From assembly GCF_000717185.1 (NCBI RefSeq), contig NZ_JNYE01000159.1:1-10279 (forward strand): a DNA stretch of 10,279 nt. The letters run 5' to 3'. The position numbers and the translations under genes are program-made. The DNA is from Kitasatospora phosalacinea (GTDB lineage: Bacteria; Actinomycetota; Actinomycetes; Streptomycetales; Streptomycetaceae). Each line of letters begins with the position of its first letter. The stretch's first letter is position 1. Positions 1-5,172 of this stretch are shown here, one piece after another. Under the pieces are notes generated by a model, which saw only the letters and a list, made by a program, of their open reading frames with translations, ran no database searches and had not been told where the DNA came from.

Positions 1-2055
1 CTGGGCGTAGCCGGTGGCCGCGTTGGTGTTCGAGTAGGTCGCGACCGAGGTGCCGTTGACGGTCACGGTCAGCTTGTCGTACGCGGTGCTGCCGGTCTCG
101 GCGGTGTCGACGTGCAGCCAGAAGCTCAGCGTGGCCTTGCAGCCGGCCGGGACGGAGACCGTCTGGGCGAGGCTGTCGGTGTGGGCGGAGCCGTAGCCGT
201 CCATCCAGGCCTTCCAGGAGCCGCCGTGCGCGGCTTCGGAGGAGGAGCTGTCGACCACGCCGGAGGAGGCCGTCCAGGGGGAGGCGGTGCCGGTCTCGAA
301 GCCGGGGTTGCCGAGCAGCTGGGCGGCGGTGCAGGAGCCGGTGGGCGGCGGGGTGGTGCCGCCGGAGCCGAGCAGGGCGGCGGCCAGGCCGTCGGCGACC
401 GGGCTGCCCCAGCCGGTGACCTGGTCGTAGCCCGCCTTGGTGCCGAAGTCCTGGTTGGCGCCGCTGGTGACGTCGTGGAAGGCGCTGCCGTAGGAGGCCG
501 AGGTGGTGACGGCGTAGATCTTCGGGTTGGCCTCGCCCAGCACCGGCTTGGCCGCGGCCTTGGCCTTCTGGTTGTACAGCGCCGCGAAGCCGGACCACAG
601 CGGGGCCGCCGCCGAGGTGCCGCCGTAGACCTGCCAGCCGGGGGCGGAGCTGCCCTGGGTGTAGATCGCGAAGCCGCTGTTCGGGTCCGCGTTGGAGGAG
701 ACGTCCGGGACGGTGCGCATGGTGCCGGTGACGTTGGTGCCGGTCTGCCAGCTCGGCTTGGCGAACTGGGTGGAGACCCCGCCGCCCGCCGTCGACCAGG
801 CGCTCTCCGAGCTGTACGTGGTGCCGGAGACCTTCAGGTTGGTGCCGCCGACGCCGGTGTTGTACGGGCTGGAGGCGGGGAAGTCCACGGCCCTCACGGT
901 GGAGCCGGAGGTCGAGCGGGTGCAGTCCCGGGAGCCGTCGTCGCCGGAGGCCGAGAAGATCGAGATGCCCTGGGCGGCGGCCTGCTTGAAGGAGTTGTTC
1001 ACCGCGGTCATCGAGGAGGCGGTGGTGTCCGGCTCGCAGGAGCCCCAGGAGATGGAGATCACCGAGACCCGGTTGTCCGAGACGATCTTCGCGGCCATGT
1101 CGATCTCGCCCTGGTCGCTGTTGGGCGCCTCGTAGACCAGCTGGGTGGCCTTGGGGGCGACGCCGCGGACGATCTCGGAGTCCAGCTCCACCTCGCCCTG
1201 GCCGTCGCCGGGCTTCGCGTCGTAGTTGGCGCCGTCCACCGGCACGGTGGTCACCGCCGGGCCGGACAGGCCGAACTGGCTGTCGTAGGTGGTCAGGTTC
1301 GAGGACCGGTAGCCGTCGAACTCCCAGAGCGCGACGGTCGAGCCGGTGCCGTCCGCGCCCAGCTGGTTCAGCCGGTACGCGCCGTCGTACGTCGCCGGGC
1401 CGAAGCCGGACGGGGTGGCGAGCGGGGCGGCGTGCGGGGCGGCCTGCGGCTCGGCGAGCCGGGTGGTGCGCACGGTGTGGTCGTTCAGGCCGCTGACGCC
1501 CTCGACCACGCCCGCCAGGGCGGCGGGCACCGAGGCGGCGGCGTCGTTGGCGAAGAAGGCCTGGCCGCCCTGCTGCGGGTCGGTGTACGTCGACTCGTGG
1601 GTGCCGAAGGCGGCGGCCAACTGCGCGCTGGTGCCGGTGGCGTCCACCACCTGGCGGTTGGCGCTGACCGAGTCGACCGTCAGGCCCTGGGTGGTGAGGA
1701 ACGTCCGGACCTGCTCGACGTCGGCCGCGGTCGGGCCGAAGCGCTCGGTGAACTGCGCGGGCGTCAGGTAGTGCCCGTACTCGGCGGTGCCGGGGGTGGC
1801 GACCGCGGTCAGGAAGCGGTCCAGTGCGGCGGTGTCGCGCAGTTTCAGCGAGACCGCCACGGATATCCGGCGGTCGGCGGGGACGTCGCCCTGCTTGTGG
1901 GAGCGGGCGACCGCGGGGGTGACGGTCTGCGGCAGGGACACCCGGGCCGCGGCGCTGGGGGACGGCGCGGCCTGGGCGGTGGCGGTGCCCAGGGAGAGGG
2001 CGGCGAGGGGAAGGACCGCGAGGGCGGCGGCAAGGGCGAGCGAGCGGGGTCGCAC
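1..2055 (-). CDS. Secreted S53 (sedolisin/kumamolisin-type) serine-carboxyl protease with C-terminal accessory domain, 3' end cut by window edge
   Basis: This is an exported endopeptidase of family S53, which uses a Ser-Glu-Asp triad and usually works at acidic pH. The GTG start at 2055 has GGAGGAA 3 nt upstream (2065-2059). Residues 1 to about 29 form a Sec-type signal peptide (RPR, a hydrophobic core, then an AQA-A cleavage site). Residues about 64-200 look like the pro-kumamolisin activation domain (GHYLTPAQFTERFGP, then VVDATGTSAQLAAAFG). The catalytic domain, about 225-560, shows Glu288 and Asp292 in GEVELDSEIV, the oxyanion Asp372 in ASGDDGS, and the nucleophile Ser481 in GGTSAAAP. FHDVT (Asp528) and GYDQVTGWG (Asp544) match the family's calcium-site region. 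After a GGTTPPPTG linker, a domain from about 572 (LLGNPGFETG..) resembles a CBM-like or jelly-roll module. The 685 residues end without a stop at base 1. Family assignment is firm; the substrate and the identity of the C-terminal module are inferred. Confidence 0.93.
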   Translation of the reverse strand, partial: MRPRSLALAAALAVLPLAALSLGTATAQAAPSPSAAARVSLPQTVTPAVARSHKQGDVPADRRISVAVSLKLRDTAALDRFLTAVATPGTAEYGHYLTPAQFTERFGPTAADVEQVRTFLTTQGLTVDSVSANRQVVDATGTSAQLAAAFGTHESTYTDPQQGGQAFFANDAAASVPAALAGVVEGVSGLNDHTVRTTRLAEPQAAPHAAPLATPSGFGPATYDGAYRLNQLGADGTGSTVALWEFDGYRSSNLTTYDSQFGLSGPAVTTVPVDGANYDAKPGDGQGEVELDSEIVRGVAPKATQLVYEAPNSDQGEIDMAAKIVSDNRVSVISISWGSCEPDTTASSMTAVNNSFKQAAAQGISIFSASGDDGSRDCTRSTSGSTVRAVDFPASSPYNTGVGGTNLKVSGTTYSSESAWSTAGGGVSTQFAKPSWQTGTNVTGTMRTVPDVSSNADPNSGFAIYTQGSSAPGWQVYGGTSAAAPLWSGFAALYNQKAKAAAKPVLGEANPKIYAVTTSASYGSAFHDVTSGANQDFGTKAGYDQVTGWGSPVADGLAAALLGSGGTTPPPTGSCTAAQLLGNPGFETGTASPWTASSGVVDSSSSEAAHGGSWKAWMDGYGSAHTDSLAQTVSVPAGCKATLSFWLHVDTAETGSTAYDKLTVTVNGTSVATYSNTNAATGYAQ

Positions 2056-2058
2056 GGG

Positions 2059-2065
2059 TTCCTCC
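2059..2065 (-). promoter_or_regulatory. Ribosome binding site that fixes the GTG start of the S53 protease
   Basis: On the minus strand GGAGGAA lies 3 nt before GTG at 2055. It is the only strong Shine-Dalgarno match near the signal peptide. The signal peptide begins directly at this GTG with a basic RPR segment, which supports the start choice. Confidence 0.75.
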
Positions 2066-2071
2066 GGAAAT

Positions 2072-2106
2072 CTGGCGGCGTTCCGGGTTTCGAAAACGCT
2101 CGCCAG
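2072..2106 (-). promoter_or_regulatory. Stem-loop in the 5' leader of the protease gene
   Basis: CTGGCG plus GCGTT (2072-2082) pairs with AACGC plus CGCCAG (2095-2106), leaving one bulged base at 2100 and a 12-nt loop. The stem ends about 6 nt upstream of the protease Shine-Dalgarno sequence. If transcribed it would be a leader structure that could affect translation or mRNA stability. The pairing is seen directly; the function is inferred. Confidence 0.45.
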
Positions 2107-2133
2107 AATCTCTCAGAGAACTCGCAGGAAAAG

Positions 2134-2147
2134 GCCCATGCCTGGGC
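2134..2147 (-). terminator. Small hairpin followed by a T-run, possible terminator of the monooxygenase transcript
   Basis: Read on the minus strand, GCCCA-GGCA-TGGGC is followed at once by CTTTTCC, a simple rho-independent layout. It lies about 85 bp downstream of the monooxygenase stop at 2233. The stem is only 5 bp, so termination strength is doubtful. Confidence 0.35.
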
Positions 2148-2163
2148 AATTGCTTACTAAAAA

Positions 2164-2175
2164 ACAGTCAACTGT
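2164..2175. repeat. 12-bp inverted repeat ACAGT-CA-ACTGT
   Basis: Perfect 5-bp arms are separated by 2 bp inside the AT-rich gap between the monooxygenase and the protease. On the minus strand it contains TTGACT, which looks like a -35 element, but I find no convincing -10 at 16-18 bp. It could be an operator for the protease promoter; no regulator can be named. Confidence 0.4.
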
Positions 2176-2187
2176 GAAACGGAAAAG

Positions 2188-2211
2188 CAATTCAGTGAAT
2201 TGGTTCAATTC
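2188..2211. repeat. Three alternating half-sites: overlapping inverted repeats of CAATTC/GAATTG
   Basis: CAATTC (2188-2193), GAATTG (2197-2202) and CAATTC (2206-2211) are spaced exactly 9 bp apart, each pair divided by 3 bp. The middle element can therefore pair with either neighbour. The block starts 22 bp beyond the monooxygenase stop and is AT-rich in a very GC-rich window. On the minus strand the distal hairpin is followed by CTTTTCC, so it may act as a terminator. It may equally be a DNA-binding site upstream of the protease. The arrangement is seen; both roles are inference. Confidence 0.55.
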
Positions 2212-2232
2212 CGGTGCGGTGGAAACTGAATG

Positions 2233-3711
2233 TCAGGGGCGGCCCAGCCACTGGCTCAGCGCCGCCCGCAGCTCGCCCCGGGTCGGGTCCGCGCAGGCCC
2301 AGGCCGCGTACCCGTCCGGACGGACCAGCAGCACGGTGTCGCGCAGCTTGCCGTGCGGGTCCGCGGGCGCGGCGGTGACCACCCGCTCCGCCCAGGAGTC
2401 CGCCACCGACAGCTCGTCGTTGCTGACCAGCACGGCCTTCCCGGCGCGCAGCGCCTCGTGCAGCCGGGCCGGGCCGCCCGGCACGTCCACCGCCAGGCGC
2501 AGGTCGGGGACGCGGCGGCCGACCAGCGGGTGGGCGCCCTTCTCCGCCGGGTAGGCGTACCCGATGCCGGAGACCTGCTTGGCGCCCAGCTCGGCCAGCG
2601 GGCCCAGGTGGCCGGCGGCCGCGCCGATCGCCGAGCGCAGCGCCCGGGCCGGGGCGTGCCGCCCCTGGGCGAGCCGGACCAGGGCGCCGGAGGAGCGCAG
2701 CACCGCCCGGCCGACCGGGTGGCGCTCGGTCTGGTACGTGTCCAGCAGGGCGTCGGGCGACCAGCTGCGGAGCACCGAGACCAGCTTCCAGCCCAGGTTC
2801 GCGGCGTCCTGCAGCCCGGTGTTCATGCCCTGGCCGCCCGCCGGGGAGTGGCAGTGCGCCGCGTCCCCCGCGAGCAGGACCCGGCCGGAGCGGTAGCTCG
2901 GGACCTGGCGCTCGTCGCTGTGGAAGCGCGACGTCCAGCGGGCCTCGCCCATGCCGTGGTCACGGCCCGTCACCTCGCGCAGCAGGTCGGCGAGTTCGGC
3001 CAGGACCACCGGCTCGGAGTCCGGCGCCTGGTGCTCCCGGCTCCAGCCGATCACCCGGTACCAGCCGTCGCCGAACGGGGCGAGGAAGGCGAACCCGGCC
3101 TCGCCCGCCCCGGCCGTCAGCGCCTCCTCCGGCTCGTCCGCCAGCCGGACGTCGGCGAGCATCACCGAGCGCACCGCGGACTCGCCGGGGAACGGGACGC
3201 CCAGCAGGTCGCGCACCGTCGAGCGGACGCCGTCCGCGCCGACCGCGTAGCGGGCCCGGAAGCCCTGCTCGGTGCCGTCGGCGGTGCGGGCGGTCAGCGT
3301 GACGCCCTCGGCGTCCTGCCGCAGGCCCGTCACCGCGGTGCCGCGGCGCAGGTCGGCCCCGGCCTTGACGGCCCGCTCGCGCAGCACCCGCTCGGTGTTG
3401 TACTGCGGGGTGACCAGCACGAACGGGAAGCGCGTCGGCAGGCCCGCGAAGTCGACCCGCAGCCGCCCGAACACCCGCATCGAGGGCACCGCCGTGCCGG
3501 TGGCGATCAGCTCGTCGGCCAGGCCGCGGGCGTCCAGCAGCTCCAGCGTGCGGGCGTGCACGGCGAAGGCCCTGGTCAGGCCGGACTCCTCGGTCCGCTT
3601 CTCCAGCACCGTCACCCGCAGCCCGGCCGCCGCCAGGTCGCCGGCCAGCAGCAGGCCGGTCGGGCCCGCGCCGACCACCAGCACGTCGGCGGTGAACTCC
3701 GTCTCGGACAT
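2233..3711 (-). CDS. FAD-dependent aromatic hydroxylase/monooxygenase (FAD_binding_3, group A flavoprotein)
   Basis: A 492-residue NAD(P)H- and FAD-dependent monooxygenase that would hydroxylate an aromatic or polyketide-like substrate in the cytoplasm. It shows the Rossmann GxGxxG at 14-19 (GAGPTG) with an acidic strand end (VLEKR), the DG motif around Asp160 (VGADGVRS), and the GD motif at 282-283 (AGDAAHCHSPAGGQGMNTG). The C-terminal part, about 385-492, fits the thioredoxin-like domain of this family and includes LLVRPDGYAAWA. ATG at 3711 is chosen because GGGAGAG sits 5 nt upstream; a longer GTG start at 3753 would run through the palindrome and add an Arg-rich extension. Relatives include polyketide hydroxylases (PgaE/RdmE type), MhpA and rifampicin monooxygenase (Rox). 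The overall pattern recalls Rox, but substrate cannot be decided from sequence. No biosynthetic cluster is visible nearby, so detoxification or resistance is as likely as biosynthesis. Confidence 0.93.
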   Translation of the reverse strand: MSETEFTADVLVVGAGPTGLLLAGDLAAAGLRVTVLEKRTEESGLTRAFAVHARTLELLDARGLADELIATGTAVPSMRVFGRLRVDFAGLPTRFPFVLVTPQYNTERVLRERAVKAGADLRRGTAVTGLRQDAEGVTLTARTADGTEQGFRARYAVGADGVRSTVRDLLGVPFPGESAVRSVMLADVRLADEPEEALTAGAGEAGFAFLAPFGDGWYRVIGWSREHQAPDSEPVVLAELADLLREVTGRDHGMGEARWTSRFHSDERQVPSYRSGRVLLAGDAAHCHSPAGGQGMNTGLQDAANLGWKLVSVLRSWSPDALLDTYQTERHPVGRAVLRSSGALVRLAQGRHAPARALRSAIGAAAGHLGPLAELGAKQVSGIGYAYPAEKGAHPLVGRRVPDLRLAVDVPGGPARLHEALRAGKAVLVSNDELSVADSWAERVVTAAPADPHGKLRDTVLLVRPDGYAAWACADPTRGELRAALSQWLGRP

Positions 3712-3727
3712 CCGTCTCTCCCGTCGT

Positions 3728-3738
3728 CTTGCAGCAAG
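3728..3738. repeat. 11-bp inverted repeat CTTGC-A-GCAAG in the monooxygenase leader
   Basis: Perfect 5-bp arms around one base lie 17 bp upstream of the monooxygenase ATG and directly abut the 20-bp palindrome at 3739. The position suits an operator or a small leader hairpin. Confidence 0.45.
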
Positions 3739-3758
3739 GGCCGGTGCGCGCACCGGCC
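3739..3758. promoter_or_regulatory. Perfect 20-bp palindrome, probable operator of the monooxygenase gene
   Basis: GGCCGGTGCGCGCACCGGCC is a perfect palindrome with no loop. It begins 28 bp upstream of the monooxygenase ATG, in the 129-bp gap shared with the divergent GT2-GtrA gene. A spacerless palindrome of this length is more like a dimeric repressor site (TetR or MarR type) than an RNA hairpin. High GC content raises the chance of GC-only palindromes, but here the GTGC/GCAC core adds specificity. No regulator gene is in the window. Confidence 0.55.
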
Positions 3759-3778
3759 GGAGTCCACGGCGCCCGGGT

Positions 3779-3795
3779 TCTCAGCGCGCTCTCAG
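3779..3795 (+). promoter_or_regulatory. Direct repeat TCTCAG-N5-TCTCAG, possible response-regulator box for the GT2-GtrA gene
   Basis: TCTCAG occurs at 3779-3784 and 3790-3795, an 11-bp period (one helical turn). Tandem direct repeats of this period are the usual binding layout of OmpR/PhoB-type response regulators. The site is 45 bp upstream of the GT2-GtrA ATG, in its reading direction, and would stand near the -35 region. A possible but poor -10 (CATCAT, 3801-3806) follows. The regulator is unknown. Confidence 0.5.
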
Positions 3796-3840
3796 ACTGC
3801 CATCATCGCGGGCCCATCAGGGGCTGTGAACCTCATTCCC

Positions 3841-5076
3841 ATGACACAGCCAGCGATGCGCCAGACCCTCCGTCCCGTCCCGGCGGTCGACGGCCGGGAC
3901 CCGGCCGACACCGTGGTGAGGACCAGGCTCGTGGAGGTCGTCGTACCCGTGTACAACGAGCAGCACTCGCTGGAGCGCTGCGTCCGTGAGCTGCACGCCT
4001 ACCTGTCGGAGACGTTCCCGTACGACTACCTGATCACGGTGGCGGACAACGCCTCGGTCGACGGCACCTGGGAGGTCGCCACCGCGCTCGCCGCGGAGCT
4101 CGCGCCGGTGCGGGCCGTGCACCTGGACCTCAAGGGCCGGGGCCGGGCGCTGCGCGAGGTGTGGGGCGCCAGCGAGGCCGACGTGGTGGCGTACATGGAC
4201 GTCGACCTGTCGACCGGGCTGGAGGCCTTCCTCCCGCTGGTCGCGCCGCTGCTGTCCGGCCACAGCGACCTGGCCATCGGCAGCCGGCTGCACCGCGGCT
4301 CGGCGGTGGTGCGCGGGCCCAAGCGGGAGTTCATCTCGCGCACCTACAACCTGCTGCTGCGCGCCACCATGGCGGCCAAGTTCTCCGACGCGCAGTGCGG
4401 GTTCAAGGCGGGCCGCACCGAGGTGGTCAAGCGGCTGCTGGGCGAGGTCGAGGACGACGCCTGGTTCTTCGACACCGAACTGCTGCTGCTCGCCGAGGCC
4501 TCCGGGCTGCGGATCCACGAGGTGCCGGTGGACTGGGTGGACGACCCGGACAGCCGGGTCGACATCGTCCGCACCGTCCTCGACGACCTCCGGGGCATGG
4601 CCCGGGTCGCCCGCCGCACCCTGGCCGGCCGCGGCGGCGTCGACCTCCCCGACCGGGTCCGGCAGGCGCAGGTGCCGCCCGGGCTGGGCTGGCAGACCGT
4701 CAGCTTCGCGGTGATCGGCGTCCTGTGCACGCTGGCGTACCTGCTGCTCTTCCTCGGCCTGCGACAGCTGCTGCCCGCGCTGGTGGCCAACGCGCTGGCC
4801 CTGGGCGCCACCGCGGTGTTCAACACCGCCGCGAACCGGCGCTTCACCTTCGGCGTCACCGGCCGCCGGGACGCCCTCAAGCACCAACTGGAGGGCGGGC
4901 TGGCCTTCCTGGTCGGCCTGGTGCTCACCAGCGGCGGCGTCGCCGTGCTGCACGCGGCCTCCCCCGGCGCCGGGCACGGGGTCGAGCTGGCGGTGCTGGT
5001 GGCGGCGAACGCGGCCGCGACGCTGGTGCGGTTCGTGCTGCTGCGGGTGTGGGTGTTCCACCCGCGGCGCTCGTAG
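3841..5076 (+). CDS. Bifunctional glycosyltransferase family 2 / GtrA membrane protein (polyprenyl-phosphate sugar synthase fusion)
   Basis: A 411-residue fusion. The N-terminal GT2 domain (about 30-255) resembles dolichyl-phosphate mannose synthase: VVPVYNEQHSLE near 35, the metal-binding DxD at 120-122 (YMDVDLST), IGSRLHRGS, SDAQCGFKAGR and WFFDTELLLLAE. It would transfer a sugar from a nucleotide donor to polyprenyl phosphate at the inner membrane face. The C-terminal GtrA domain (about 286-407) has four predicted membrane helices (about 285-305, 309-330, 350-370, 381-402) and the typical N..NRRFTF motif at 328-337. GtrA proteins are thought to help flip the lipid-linked sugar. ATG at 3841 lacks a Shine-Dalgarno sequence; in-frame GTG at 3826 and ATG at 3856 are alternatives. 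The gene is divergent from the monooxygenase and probably monocistronic. The sugar is not determined; mannose or glucose are the usual choices. Confidence 0.92.
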   Translation: MTQPAMRQTLRPVPAVDGRDPADTVVRTRLVEVVVPVYNEQHSLERCVRELHAYLSETFPYDYLITVADNASVDGTWEVATALAAELAPVRAVHLDLKGRGRALREVWGASEADVVAYMDVDLSTGLEAFLPLVAPLLSGHSDLAIGSRLHRGSAVVRGPKREFISRTYNLLLRATMAAKFSDAQCGFKAGRTEVVKRLLGEVEDDAWFFDTELLLLAEASGLRIHEVPVDWVDDPDSRVDIVRTVLDDLRGMARVARRTLAGRGGVDLPDRVRQAQVPPGLGWQTVSFAVIGVLCTLAYLLLFLGLRQLLPALVANALALGATAVFNTAANRRFTFGVTGRRDALKHQLEGGLAFLVGLVLTSGGVAVLHAASPGAGHGVELAVLVAANAAATLVRFVLLRVWVFHPRRS

Positions 5077-5092
5077 CGGATCGACGGAGACT

Positions 5093-5123
5093 CCCTGTCC
5101 CTCCTCCCCCCGCGGGGACAGGG
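5093..5123. terminator. First hairpin of the convergent terminator region
   Basis: CCCTGTCCC (5093-5101) pairs perfectly with GGGACAGGG (5115-5123) across a 13-nt loop. It starts 17 bp after the GT2-GtrA stop and has no T-run, as is common for streptomycete terminators. Confidence 0.65.
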
Positions 5124-5124
5124 C

Positions 5125-5164
5125 GCGGGCCCGGACGCCGTTGTGGGACGGCGGCCGGGCCCGC
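5125..5164. terminator. Strong bidirectional terminator hairpin between GT2-GtrA and paaN
   Basis: GCGGGCCCGG (5125-5134) pairs with CCGGGCCCGC (5155-5164). After one A/G mismatch, CGCCGT (5136-5141) pairs with ACGGCG (5148-5153), closing a 6-nt loop. It ends 8 bp from the paaN stop at 5173, so it can serve both convergent genes. Confidence 0.75.
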
Positions 5165-5172
5165 TTCTCGCG

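Noticed and set aside
2111..2127. TCTCAG-N5-TCGCAG as a response-regulator box for the protease
   Set aside because: One half-site is imperfect and the orientation is opposite to the protease gene, so I did not list it as a feature.
112..2160. Plus-strand open frame of 682 codons opposite the S53 protease
   Set aside because: The minus strand encodes a protein with signal peptide, prodomain and complete catalytic motifs. The plus frame gives Gly/Ala/Arg-rich low-complexity sequence, an expected artefact of GC-rich third positions.
2164..2175. TTGACT on the minus strand as the -35 of the protease promoter
   Set aside because: No TAnnnT element occurs 16-18 bp downstream, so a promoter call is not supported.
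2230..3840. Long upstream extension of the GT2-GtrA frame
   Set aside because: The extension is antisense to the monooxygenase and gives Arg/Ala/Gln-rich sequence with no domain. The GT2 fold starts just after 3841.
3822..3846. Pho box (PhoP site) before GT2-GtrA
   Set aside because: Only one GTTCAC-like unit is present on the minus strand, without the required 11-bp tandem copies.
3817..5061. Minus-strand open frame of 414 codons opposite GT2-GtrA
   Set aside because: His/Gln/Arg-rich composition and no recognisable domain; the plus strand has clear GT2 and GtrA motifs.
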